From CAIQQQ01 sp040399685 (GTDB taxonomy: Bacteria > Pseudomonadota > Alphaproteobacteria > Acetobacterales > Acetobacteraceae), in the NCBI GenBank assembly GCA_040399685.1, contig JBBART010000001.1, positions 124,001 through 188,000 on the forward strand: a stretch of 64,000 nucleotides of DNA, in the 5' to 3' direction. Shown here one piece after another: positions 41,096 through 51,487 of the stretch. The notes under the pieces were generated by a model. It was not told the DNA's origin. It searched no databases and worked only from the letters and a program-made list of their open reading frames with translations. Both the position numbers and the translations under genes were made by a program. How positions within the stretch are numbered: position 1 is the stretch's first letter; the number at the start of each line of letters is the position of its first letter.

Positions 41096-41842
41096 GTGCA
41101 GACACTGACGCGATGCCTGATCGGCGTGCTGACGCCGTCGTCCAATACGGTGCTGGAGTCGGTCACCACCGCCATTCTGCGCGACATCCCCACGGCCTCG
41201 GCCCATTTTGGCCGGTTTCGCGTCACCCGGATCTCGCTGGATGACCAGGCGCTGGCACAGTTTGCCCCTGTTGAGGTTCTGCAGGCGGCGTCCTTGCTGG
41301 CCGATGCGCATTGTCGGTCCATCGCGTGGAGCGGCACCTCCGCGAGTTGGCTGGGCTTCGAGACGGACCGGCTGCTCTGCCGCGCCATCACGGCTGAAAC
41401 CGGCGCGGCCGCGTGCACGTCGGTGCTGGCGCTGAACGAAATCCTGGCATCGACCGGCGCGCGGCGCATTGCCCTGGTGACGCCTTATCTGGCGGATGTG
41501 CAGGCGAAGATCATCGCCAACTACGCCGGCATCGGCATTGACGTGGTGGCCGAGACCCATTTTGGCCTGCGGGACAATTACAGCTTCGCCGAAGTGGATG
41601 AAGCCACGATCGCTGCTGCCATTCGCGCCGTGGCTCCGTCCAAGCCGGACGCCATCGTGGTGCTATGCACCAATCTGCGCGGCGCGGGATTGGCCGCCGG
41701 CCTGGAGGCGGAGCTTGGCATTCCGGTCTATGACAGCGTGTCCACCACGGTGTGGAAATCGCTGCTGCTGTGCGGTGAGGACCCGGCGCGGATCACCGGT
41801 TGGGGCCGGATGTTCGCGGTGCGGCCGCAGCCGGCGGATTGA
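41096..41842 (+). CDS. Maleate isomerase / arylmalonate decarboxylase-like protein (second Cys only)
   Basis: This 248-residue protein starts at GTG 41096, with AAGGA 9 bases upstream. It begins MQTLTRCLIGVLTPSSNTVL, the PSSNT motif of maleate isomerases. The first cysteine position reads SIAWSGTSASWLG without Cys, while the second, AIVVLCTNLRGAGL, keeps Cys. Such enzymes isomerise, decarboxylate or cleave dicarboxylate-like substrates in the cytoplasm. The gene is divergent from the importer/amidohydrolase operon, and the 105-bp gap probably holds both promoters. It may process a late intermediate of that pathway. Confidence 0.85.
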   Translation: MQTLTRCLIGVLTPSSNTVLESVTTAILRDIPTASAHFGRFRVTRISLDDQALAQFAPVEVLQAASLLADAHCRSIAWSGTSASWLGFETDRLLCRAITAETGAAACTSVLALNEILASTGARRIALVTPYLADVQAKIIANYAGIGIDVVAETHFGLRDNYSFAEVDEATIAAAIRAVAPSKPDAIVVLCTNLRGAGLAAGLEAELGIPVYDSVSTTVWKSLLLCGEDPARITGWGRMFAVRPQPAD

Positions 41843-42008
41843 GCGACGAACATGCAAGCGGGCGTGGCGCCTTGGAAAATTGCGGTCGGCATCTTCGGGG
41901 AAGGGCGCTCGTTAAGAATTTAGCAAGGCTGGTCCCATAAAATCGCAGTTCGGTGAGGCATTGCGTGAATGCCTGCGACGTTGCGAAATTATGTGGGGAA
42001 CGTGTTGA

Positions 42009-43712
42009 ATGAGGAACTGGTTTGCGAACTTGTCGATCATCCGTAAGATTGCCATCCCTGGTATTCTTCTTCTCACGACCTTCGTGGCAATTGTCGCGTA
42101 CTCGGCCAATTCGATATCTATCGGCAACGACCTGACCCAGGTCATCGCGACCAGGGTTGCCCCGGCCATGGCCGCGAGCCTGCGCATGCGGGCAGATATC
42201 CGGGCTGCTTCGCTGGCCAGTTCCAAATACACGGCGGATTCGAAGCCGGAATCGATGAAGGCGCAGGGCCAGGCGTTCGATGATTCCGTCGCCGCCGTGC
42301 GGTCGGGGGTTGCCGATTGGGAGAGCCATGCGGATCGTACGGACCGTGCGCAAGTGGCGGCATCATATGTTGCAATGCTCGGCGCGTATGAGACAGCCAC
42401 GCGCCGCAAGATGGATTTTTTCAGAACCGGTGATGCGGCCAAAAATCCAGAGGAAGATCGCCGCCTGGGTGACGATATTATCGCCAGGCGGGTCTCTCTT
42501 GAAAACAAGACGTTGGAAATTGTCACTGATGCCGCCGAGAGGCTGAAGGACGCATCCACTTTCTCGACGGAGCTTTACAGGCAAGTGACGTGGCGGTTGT
42601 GGATTGGGTCTGTTTGTGGGGTGGTTCTGGTCGGCTGTCTGGCTTCCTGGATCTTGATCAGTCAGATTGCCCGGCCTTTGGGGCGCATGACGGGGCTTCT
42701 CCAGCGCCTGTCTGGCGGTGATCTCAGCGTGACCATCGAGGAGGCTGATCGTCGTGACGAAATCGGTGTGCTGGCGAACACGCTCGACGCCTTCAAGACC
42801 ATAGCCCTGCAACGGGTGGCCCTGGAGAAGGACGGGGCGTTGGCAAGGGTCGCGCAAGGCGAACGCGCGGTTCGGCTCGATGGACTGGTCGGGAGTTTCG
42901 AGGGAACGGTGGGCCAAATGGTGAGCATGCTGGCCGCTTCGTCCACCGAGATGGAAGCAACAGCGAAGTCCATGCGGGCGACGGCTGACCAGACAAGCCA
43001 GCGGGCATCAACCGTTGCCGGTGCTGCCGAGGAAGCGAGTTCGGGGGTGCAAACCGTGGCATCGGCGGCCGAGCAGCTCTCAGCCTCCATCAACGAGATC
43101 AGTCAGCAAGTGGCGCATTCGGCACAGATCACCGGCAAGGCTGTCGGCGATGCGCGGCGGACCGACGAAATTGTCCAGACCTTGGCCCAGGGCGCACAAA
43201 AAATCGGCGATATCATTGGCCTGATCAGCAACATCGCCGGACAGACGAATCTGTTGGCGCTGAACGCCACAATCGAAGCCGCACGGGCAGGCGATGCCGG
43301 CAAGGGATTTGCCGTTGTGGCATCGGAAGTCAAGAATCTTGCAAGCCAGACGGCCAAGGCGACAGAGGAGATCAGCCTGCAGATTGGCTCCATTCAGTCT
43401 GCAACGAATGACGTTGTCGAAGCTATCCGCGGCATTGCGGGCACGATCCAGGAGGTGAGTGATATTGCCACTGCCATCGCCTCGGCCGTGGAAGAGCAGG
43501 GCGCTGCGACGCAGGAGATTGCGCGCAATGTCCAGCAGACGTCCCAGGCCACGCAGGATGTGACTCTCAATATCTCTGGCGTGGGCCAGGCTGCGGCTGA
43601 AACCGGCGCGGCGGCAACAGAGGTACTCAATGCCGCGGCTGATCTGGCCCAACAATCCGAAGTCATGGCAACGGAGGTACGTAACTTTGTCATTGGGGTC
43701 CGCGCTGCTTGA
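42009..43712 (+). CDS. Methyl-accepting chemotaxis protein
   Basis: This 567-residue protein has two membrane helices, near residues 10-30 ([20 protein letters not shown]) and 195-218 ([20 protein letters not shown]), that enclose a periplasmic four-helix-type sensor domain of about 165 residues. A HAMP domain follows ([19 protein letters not shown]), then the signalling hairpin with the tip [15 protein letters not shown] and [14 protein letters not shown]. It relays ligand binding to CheA/CheW. There is no CheR/B-binding pentapeptide at the C-terminus (VIGVRAA). No other chemotaxis or flagellar genes are nearby, and the ligand is unknown. Confidence 0.94.
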   Translation: MRNWFANLSIIRKIAIPGILLLTTFVAIVAYSANSISIGNDLTQVIATRVAPAMAASLRMRADIRAASLASSKYTADSKPESMKAQGQAFDDSVAAVRSGVADWESHADRTDRAQVAASYVAMLGAYETATRRKMDFFRTGDAAKNPEEDRRLGDDIIARRVSLENKTLEIVTDAAERLKDASTFSTELYRQVTWRLWIGSVCGVVLVGCLASWILISQIARPLGRMTGLLQRLSGGDLSVTIEEADRRDEIGVLANTLDAFKTIALQRVALEKDGALARVAQGERAVRLDGLVGSFEGTVGQMVSMLAASSTEMEATAKSMRATADQTSQRASTVAGAAEEASSGVQTVASAAEQLSASINEISQQVAHSAQITGKAVGDARRTDEIVQTLAQGAQKIGDIIGLISNIAGQTNLLALNATIEAARAGDAGKGFAVVASEVKNLASQTAKATEEISLQIGSIQSATNDVVEAIRGIAGTIQEVSDIATAIASAVEEQGAATQEIARNVQQTSQATQDVTLNISGVGQAAAETGAAATEVLNAAADLAQQSEVMATEVRNFVIGVRAA

Positions 43713-44020
43713 ACGCCTGCGCATGATCCAGCGATCGTTGGCTGATTTTTCGACGCATATCTTGTGGCGGGATGGTCGGGGTGGTTCCAATCCACTGCCA
43801 GCCGCCATTTGTTCACAACAGCCCTTCTGGCCCTCATGGGACGGAGAGATTTTTGGCCTTGTCTGGCGCCAATCCTCGGATTAGCTGGATGGGTAATCAA
43901 CCGGCGCTAAACCACGGCCGACAGGCTCGATGTCAGCCAAATGCCACCTTCGTAGCAGCCGAGATTCCCTTTTCTTCCGTCCATCCGAGGATCTGCCGCC
44001 ATGCGTCTGAGTGCCCGCAC
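43713..44020. other. Intergenic region with a truncated tRNA-like 3' end
   Basis: These 308 bases contain no protein gene I can support. At 43780-43807 there is a T-arm-like GGTGG-TTCCAAT-CCACT followed by a 7-base acceptor strand, a discriminator base and CCA. A partial 5' acceptor (GGCTGAT) lies at 43740, but the space between is about 8 bases too short for a full cloverleaf. It is not an intact tRNA. The adh start at 44021 has no strong ribosome-binding site. Confidence 0.4.
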
Positions 44021-45037
44021 ATGAAAGCGTTGATGATTGAAGCCGAAGGCGTGACGCGCTTTCATGACGTTGCGGCGCCAACGCCAGGGCCGGGCGAGGT
44101 TCTGGTGGAGGTGCGCCATGTTGGTCTGTGTGGCAGCGACCTGAACACGTATCGCGGATTGAATCCGTTGGTCACGTTGCCGCGCATTCCTGGCCATGAG
44201 ATCGGCGGCGAGGTGGCGGCCGTCGGTGAGGGCGTTCCGGCGGACTATGCCATGGGCCGTCGCGTGGTGGTCATGCCTTATACAAGTTGCGGCCATTGCA
44301 CGTCCTGCCGGCAGGGGCGCGTCAATGCGTGCCACACCAACCGCACGCTTGGCGTGCAGCAGGATGGCGGATTGGCGGAACGGATTGCGCTTCCCTTCGG
44401 CAAGGTCATTCTCAATGACACGCTGGCGCCGCGCCATCTGGCCTTGGTGGAGCCGGTGGCGGTGGGCTTTCACGCGGTGGCGCGTGGACGCGCCGGCGCG
44501 CAGGACACCGTTGTGGTGATCGGCTGCGGTATGATCGGCATGGGGGCGGTGATGGGCGCCGCTCGGCTGGGGGCGCGGGTGATCGCCATTGACCTCAGTG
44601 CGGACAAGCTCGATCTGGCACGGCGTTTCGGCGCGGCCCACACACTTCAGGTGGGGGTGGCCGACGTCGCCGCCGAGGTGGCGCGCCTGACCGACAATGA
44701 CGGCGCGGGGCTGGTGATCGAGGCGGTCGGAACACCTGCTACCTTTACGCAAGCCATTGATCTCGCGTGTTTTTCCGGCCGTGTTGTGTATATCGGCTAC
44801 TGCAAGGCGCCGGTGACCTATCAGACGCAGCTGTTCAATCTCAAGGAGCTGGACATCCTCGGCTCACGCAACGCGACGATGGCGGATTTCCTTGAAGTGA
44901 TCACCTATCTGGAATCGCTTGGTGACGCGGCCGAATTGCTCATTTCGCGCGTCTTTCCCTTCGCCGAGGCCGAGCAGGCTCTGCCCTATTGGCAGGCGGA
45001 TTACGCCAAGGCCTTCAAGGTGATGGTGGAGCGATAG
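44021..45037 (+). CDS. Zinc-dependent alcohol/polyol dehydrogenase (MDR family, idonate/sorbitol type)
   Basis: This 338-residue medium-chain dehydrogenase has catalytic-zinc ligands in GLCGSD and PGHEIGGEV, the structural-zinc cluster CGHCTSCRQGRVNAC, and a Rossmann segment VVVIGCGMIGMGAVMGAARLGA. It oxidises a secondary alcohol of a polyol or sugar acid with NAD(P). L-idonate-5-dehydrogenase, sorbitol dehydrogenase and threonine dehydrogenase relatives are possible. It stands alone but is 1.4 kb from the sugar-acid locus, so a sugar-acid substrate is a reasonable guess. Confidence 0.9.
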   Translation: MKALMIEAEGVTRFHDVAAPTPGPGEVLVEVRHVGLCGSDLNTYRGLNPLVTLPRIPGHEIGGEVAAVGEGVPADYAMGRRVVVMPYTSCGHCTSCRQGRVNACHTNRTLGVQQDGGLAERIALPFGKVILNDTLAPRHLALVEPVAVGFHAVARGRAGAQDTVVVIGCGMIGMGAVMGAARLGARVIAIDLSADKLDLARRFGAAHTLQVGVADVAAEVARLTDNDGAGLVIEAVGTPATFTQAIDLACFSGRVVYIGYCKAPVTYQTQLFNLKELDILGSRNATMADFLEVITYLESLGDAAELLISRVFPFAEAEQALPYWQADYAKAFKVMVER

Positions 45038-45347
45038 GCGCCTTCAAGAGCGTGTGTGGGGGGAGCGTTCCCCCCCACGCAGGGAGATTGATTTTGGGCC
45101 GGCACGCCGCTTCCCTGTAGGCCGGGCTCGGTCATCAGCGCCTGGATGAGGAGCGGGTTGGCGTTGGCGAAGCTGGTGGTGCGGAAGAACTGTCCCTGGT
45201 TTCCGCTTTGAGGGTCCATTGCAGTGACCGTTCCTAAGGACGCCGGCAAGCGGGATCTCCGCTGGGGCCTGCCCTCTGGGCAAACACCTGCAAGAGGTTT
45301 TAGGCTGTGCTCAAGACCTGGAACAACGGGTCGGCAGGGAGGAATGC
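45038..45347. other. Intergenic region with a strong hairpin at 45056-45078
   Basis: These 310 bases follow the dehydrogenase gene. A perfect 8-bp stem, GTGGGGGG / CCCCCCAC with a 7-base loop, sits 18 bases after its stop codon and may end its transcript, though no T-run follows. A minus-strand frame covers most of the gap (45001-45249), but it has no recognisable family and overlaps the dehydrogenase, so I do not call it a gene. The dioxygenase start at 45348 has GGGAGGAAT just upstream. Confidence 0.5.
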
Positions 45348-46238
45348 ATGAGCATCACCATCGGCCCCATTGATCCGGGGCAGAGTGCGGATTTTGTTGG
45401 CCTGGTTGCGGGCGTGGATCTGCGCCAGCCGGCTTCAAGCGAGACCATTGCGGCCATTGAGGCGGGCATGGACCGCTACGCCGTGTTGGTGTTCCGCGAT
45501 CAGCCGATCAACGATGACGAGCAGGTGGCCTTCGCCGCCCAGTTCGGCCCGCTCGAGCAGGCCACCGGCGACCTCGCGCAGGGCGCGGACCGGCGCTTGC
45601 GGATGGAGTTGAACGACATCTCCAACGTCAATCGTGATGGCACGGTGATGGCGCGTGATGACCGCAAGCGGTTGTTCGGTCTGGGCAACCTGCTCTGGCA
45701 CTCGGACAGTTCGTTCAAGGCCATTCCGGCGAAATACTCGATGCTGTCCGCCCGGGTGCTGCCACAGCGCGACGGCAACACCGAGTTCGCCGACATGCGG
45801 GCGGCGTATGATGCATTGGACGAAGCCGAGCGCCAGAGCCTGCACGATCTGGTGTGCGAGCACACGCAGATCTATTCACGTGGCACGTTGGGGTTCACTG
45901 AGTTTACCGAAGACGAGCTGATCCGCTTCGCCCCTGTGCGTCACCGGATGGTTCGTCGCCATCCGGTGACGGGGCGAATGTCGTTGTTCCTGTCGTCGCA
46001 TGCCGGCGCGATCGAGGGCTGGCTTGTGCCTGAGGCGCGGGCTTTGCTGCGCGATCTGCTGGAGCACGCCACCCAGCGGCAATTTGTCTATACCCATCGT
46101 TGGCAGCCACATGATCTGGTGATCTGGGACAACCGCACGACCATGCATCGCGCCCGGCGCTATGATCCGACGGAGCGGCGCGATCTGCGGCGGACCACGC
46201 TGGAAGGTGATGGCCCCACGATTGCGCAGGGCCATTGA
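45348..46238 (+). CDS. TauD/TfdA family Fe(II)/2-oxoglutarate-dependent dioxygenase
   Basis: This 296-residue protein has iron ligands H and D in LWHSDSSFK (HxD) and the distal His in NRTTMHRARRYD, followed by the 2-oxoglutarate-binding Arg in RRDLRRTTL. N-terminal FRDQPINDDEQVAFAAQFGPLE is typical of the TfdA/TauD group. Members hydroxylate taurine, phenoxyacetates, alkyl sulfates or similar acids with O2 and 2-oxoglutarate. The substrate cannot be set from sequence. A good GGAGG site precedes the ATG. The repeat element lies directly after its stop. Confidence 0.92.
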   Translation: MSITIGPIDPGQSADFVGLVAGVDLRQPASSETIAAIEAGMDRYAVLVFRDQPINDDEQVAFAAQFGPLEQATGDLAQGADRRLRMELNDISNVNRDGTVMARDDRKRLFGLGNLLWHSDSSFKAIPAKYSMLSARVLPQRDGNTEFADMRAAYDALDEAERQSLHDLVCEHTQIYSRGTLGFTEFTEDELIRFAPVRHRMVRRHPVTGRMSLFLSSHAGAIEGWLVPEARALLRDLLEHATQRQFVYTHRWQPHDLVIWDNRTTMHRARRYDPTERRDLRRTTLEGDGPTIAQGH

Positions 46239-46240
46239 GC

Positions 46241-46393
46241 ATCGTCAGGTAAAAAGAGTTTTCTTTTTCTGAAGAAAAAGAAACAAAAAGACTTTCGTCC
46301 GTTTGCATGCATGGCGCGGCTTCTGCTGCGCCATGCATGCAAATTTATGAAGTTTTTTGGTTCTTTTTTCAAAAAAGAACTTTTTTACTTACC
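46241..46393 (-). repeat. Multi-hairpin intergenic repeat, copy 1
   Basis: This 153-bp element fills the 171-bp gap between the convergent dioxygenase and enolase-family genes. It has an A/T-rich hairpin (TTCTTTTTCTGAAGAAAAAGAA), a long central palindrome (TTTGCATGCATGGCGC / GCGCCATGCATGCAAA) with a short loop, and another A/T-rich hairpin (GTTCTTTTTTCAAAAAAGAAC). Its reverse complement aligns along its whole length with 57906-58059. The T-runs on each strand suit a bidirectional terminator. Confidence 0.85.
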
Positions 46394-46409
46394 GTCATGT
46401 TTTCTCCGA

Positions 46410-47609
46410 TCAGACATAGGCGCTGGACCCATCGGGGCGGTGCGTCACCTTCCGGTGCCAATGGACATAGCCGTCCTTGGCGAGTTCCTTTTCGTCCATT
46501 TCCACGCCCCAGCCGGGACGGTCGGGGCGCAATTCCAGATAGCCGTCCTTCGGCAGATACGGGTCTTGCACGTAGTAGGCGCCATCGGACGGCTTGTCGG
46601 ATTCCGTGACGGCGCCACCGGCGTCAAAGGTGTAGTTGGGGCCGTGCGGCAGGCGGTATTCCAGGATACGGAAATTCGGTTGGGCAGCGGAGAAATGCAC
46701 GTTCACCGCCGTGGCCAGTGGGCCCATCGGGTTGTGGGGGGCGACGGTGACGAAATGCGCCTCGGCGATGGCGGCGATCTTGCGCATTTCCAGCAGGCCG
46801 CCGACGACGCAGATATCCGGCTGGATGATGTCGCAGCCGCGCACCTGCAGAAGGCGCAGGAATTCGAAGCGGCTGTAGAGGGATTCACCGGTGGCGAGCG
46901 TGCAGTCCAGCCCGCGCTTCAGTTCGCCCCAGGCCTCGAAGTTTTCGGGGCGGATCGGTTCCTCGAAGAACAGCGGATCGTATGGCGCCAGCGCGTTGCC
47001 AAGCTGGCGGGCTTGGGCGGGTTCGAAGATCTTGGCGTGGGCGTCGAACGCGATTTCGTAATCGCTGCGCACCGTCTCGCGCAGCTGGCGGAAATACTCG
47101 GCACTGGTGCGCACCACTTCGCCCCAGCGATTGGCGTGGATGTCGATGCGATATGGGCTGAGCTTGAAGGCCGTCATGCCCCATTGCGCCTGCAAGGCAT
47201 CCATTTCGTCACGCGCGCGCAGCGGGTCGGGGGCGGTGTAGACGCCGGCATAGACCTTCACGCGGTCGCGCGCGTTGCCGCCCAGCAGCATATATACCGG
47301 AACGTTCAGCGCCTTGGCCGAGATGTCCCACAGGCAGTGATCGATGGCCGAGATGGCGGCCAGACCCAGCGCGCCGGGGGGGAAACGGGTCTGCTGCATC
47401 AGATACATGATCAGGTATTCGATGCGGCGTGGGTCCTGGTTGTGGATGAAGGTGAACAGGTATTCCAGCAGCGGCAGCAGCGCCTTGTCGGGGCCGTGGT
47501 TGTAGCATTCGCCCCAGCCGGTCAGGCCGTCATCGGTGTCGATGGCGATCACCAGCCGTGGGCGATCCTTGTCATGCGTCATGAAGGCGCGCAGGCGGTC
47601 GATTCTCAT
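46410..47609 (-). CDS. Enolase-superfamily sugar-acid dehydratase (galactonate dehydratase/MR-like)
   Basis: The protein is 399 residues from the ATG at 47609, preceded by AAGGA at 6 bases. The mandelate racemase/enolase barrel shows metal ligands in IAFDAHAKI (Asp, with the catalytic His two residues on), FFEEPIRPEN (Glu) and ATGESLYSR (Glu), plus the general base/acid His in VAPHNPMGPL. This arrangement matches D-galactonate dehydratase-type acid-sugar dehydratases, which give 2-keto-3-deoxy acids. It is the last gene of the importer operon. The exact sugar acid is not determined. Confidence 0.88.
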   Translation of the reverse strand: MRIDRLRAFMTHDKDRPRLVIAIDTDDGLTGWGECYNHGPDKALLPLLEYLFTFIHNQDPRRIEYLIMYLMQQTRFPPGALGLAAISAIDHCLWDISAKALNVPVYMLLGGNARDRVKVYAGVYTAPDPLRARDEMDALQAQWGMTAFKLSPYRIDIHANRWGEVVRTSAEYFRQLRETVRSDYEIAFDAHAKIFEPAQARQLGNALAPYDPLFFEEPIRPENFEAWGELKRGLDCTLATGESLYSRFEFLRLLQVRGCDIIQPDICVVGGLLEMRKIAAIAEAHFVTVAPHNPMGPLATAVNVHFSAAQPNFRILEYRLPHGPNYTFDAGGAVTESDKPSDGAYYVQDPYLPKDGYLELRPDRPGWGVEMDEKELAKDGYVHWHRKVTHRPDGSSAYV

Positions 47610-47619
47610 GGGAGATCCT

Positions 47620-49310
<1,691 letters not shown>

Positions 49311-49314
<4 letters not shown>

Positions 49315-50438
49315 CGGTTGTACGGATCGGCTGCGTCGCGCAGGCCGTCTCCCAGGAAGTTGAGGCCGATGACGGCGAGAACCACGGCCACGCCGGGCGC
49401 GAACAGCCACGGCGCCGTGGCGATGGAGCGGATGTTCTGCGCCTCTCGCAGCAGCACGCCCCAGGAGATGGTGGGCGGTTGCAGGCCAAGGCCGAGGAAG
49501 CTGAGCGAGGTCTCGGCCAGGATCATCGCCGGGATGGCCAGGGTGATGGAGGCGATGATGTGGCTGGAGAAGCTCGGCAGCATGTGGCGGAAGATGATGC
49601 GGCCTTCGGACGCGCCGTCCAGCCTTGCGGCCATGACGAACTCCTCGGTGCGCAGGCTGAGGAAACGCCCCCGCACCACCCGCGCCAGTTGCGCCCAGCC
49701 GGTGAGCGAGAGAATGACCGTGATCATGAAATAATTCGCCGTCGCCGGCCAGTTCTGCGGCAGGGCGGCGGACAGTGCGAGCCAGATAGGAATGCTGGGC
49801 AGCGCCAGCACGAATTCGATCACCCGCTGCACCGCGAAGTCGATGCGTCCGCCGTAGTAGCCGGATATGCCGCCCAGCAGCAGCCCGATGCTGAGGGACA
49901 GAATCACGCCCACGAGGCCGACGGACAGTGAAATCTGCGTGCCCTGCATGATGCGGCTGTAGACGCAGCGGCCGAGGCGGTCGGCGCCGAATAGGAACAC
50001 CGGCTCCCGCACGTTGGTGGAAGCGAGCAGGTGCACGCGGCTGTGGAACAGGCCCAGCACGCTGTATTCATAGCCCTGGCCGAGAATGCTCAACGGGATC
50101 TTGCGGCGCGTGTCTTCCACGTAGATCGCCTCCAGCGTCGTCGGGTCGCGCTTGAGCAACGAGGCGTAGATATACGGCCCGAACGACCAGCCGCCATCGG
50201 CGGTGCTGTCGAACAGATGCATGCTCGCGGGCGGCTGATACGCGGCGCGCGGGTTCTGTTGCGATGGGTCGTTGATGGCGAAAAATCCGGGCACGATCGC
50301 GATGATGTAGAACGCGACCGTCATCACCAGGCCGATCATGGCCAGACGATGCCGCTTGAACGCCCACCACACCAATTGCCATTGCGAGGCGACGGCGATG
50401 CGGGTGGTGGGGATGGAGCCGATGACGGCGTCTGACAT
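49311..50438 (-). CDS. Oligopeptide-type ABC transporter permease, DppC/OppC family
   Basis: This 375-residue permease is longer than most DppC proteins. An extra periplasmic stretch of about 100 residues after the first helix (AAYQPPASMHLFDSTADGGW to FGADRLGRCVYSRI) resembles the YejE-type subgroup. The EAA loop is AARLDGASEGRIIFRHMLPS. It follows the DppB-type gene after 3 bases and overlaps the ATPase start. It is part of the same import system. Confidence 0.92.
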
Positions 50439-50441
50439 CTG

Positions 50442-51428
50442 CTATTCCAGTCGGATGCGCGGATCGACGAGGGCGAGCAGGATGTCGCTGATCAGCGACC
50501 CCAGCATCGTCAGCACGCAGATCAGCAAAATGAAGGCGCCCGCCAGATACATGTCCTGGCTCATCAAGGATTGCAGCAGCATCGGCCCCGCCGTGGGCAG
50601 GTTCAGCACAATGGCCACGATGATGGAGCCGGAGACGAGATTGGGCAGCAGCCAGGCGATGGTGGAGATGAACGGGTTCATGGCCAGCCGGACCGGGTAT
50701 TTGATCAGCAGCCGGAATTCCGACAGACCCTTGGCCCGGGCGGTGGTGACGTAGGGCTTGTGCAACTCATCCAGCAGATTGGCGCGCATCACCCGCACCA
50801 GGCTGGCGGTGCCGGAGACGGCGAGGATGACCACCGGAATCCAAAGATGCTGCATCAGGTCAAGAAGTTTGGCCAAGCTCCAGGGCGCTGTGATGTAGGC
50901 GTCCGAGAACAGCCCGCCCACTTCCTGGCCCCATTTCACCGCGGCCAGATACATCAGCACTAGCGCCAGCAGAAAGCTTGGCACGGCGAGGCCGATGAAG
51001 CTGAACATGGTCACGATATAGTCGCCGATAGTGTATTTCTTCACCGCCGAGAAGATGCCGATCGGCAGCGCGATGCCCCAGGTGGCCAGCAGGGTGGCGA
51101 AGGTGAGCAGCAGGGTGAAGGCCATGCGCTCCCAGATCAGGCCCGACACCGGCTGTTGCCATTCGAAGCTCAACCCGAAATCGCCGTGCAGCACGATGCC
51201 GCTGATCCATTTCCAGTATTGCACGATCATCGGCTGGTCCAGCCCGAAGCGGGCGCGCAGATCGGCCGCGGTGTTCTGATCCACTACCTCGTTGGAGGCG
51301 GACAGCGTGGCGATATACGTCGTCACGTAGTCGCCAGGCGGCAACTGGATCAGCACGAAGGACAGGAAGCTGAGGACGATCAGCGACGGGATCATCCACA
51401 GCAGGCGTTTGGCAATAAAGCGCAGCAT
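50442..51428 (-). CDS. Oligopeptide-type ABC transporter permease, DppB/OppB family
   Basis: The protein is 328 residues from the ATG at 51428, with AAGG 8 bases upstream; a GTG at 51437 is also in frame. It begins MLRFIAKRLLWMIPSLIVLS and has the EAA loop TTARAKGLSEFRLLIKYPVRLA. Six spans are expected. It forms the channel with the DppC-type subunit. The 59-bp spacing from the binding-protein gene carries GC-rich dyad sequence (GTGCCCCGGACGGCAGGTGC region). Confidence 0.92.
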   Translation of the reverse strand: MLRFIAKRLLWMIPSLIVLSFLSFVLIQLPPGDYVTTYIATLSASNEVVDQNTAADLRARFGLDQPMIVQYWKWISGIVLHGDFGLSFEWQQPVSGLIWERMAFTLLLTFATLLATWGIALPIGIFSAVKKYTIGDYIVTMFSFIGLAVPSFLLALVLMYLAAVKWGQEVGGLFSDAYITAPWSLAKLLDLMQHLWIPVVILAVSGTASLVRVMRANLLDELHKPYVTTARAKGLSEFRLLIKYPVRLAMNPFISTIAWLLPNLVSGSIIVAIVLNLPTAGPMLLQSLMSQDMYLAGAFILLICVLTMLGSLISDILLALVDPRIRLE

Positions 51429-51487
51429 CGGGCGCACCTTTCAGCGCAGGCGTGCCCCGGACGGCAGGTGCCGTCCGGGGTGGCCGG

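Noticed and set aside
45001..45249. 82-codon minus-strand frame in the gap before the dioxygenase
   Set aside because: It overlaps the end of the dehydrogenase gene, has no known domain and no clear start site; kept only as a note in the gap entry.
46160..46372. Short lysine/phenylalanine-rich frames within repeat copy 1, and similar ones at 57846-58121 in copy 2
   Set aside because: They are translations of the A/T-rich hairpins of the repeat and not genes.
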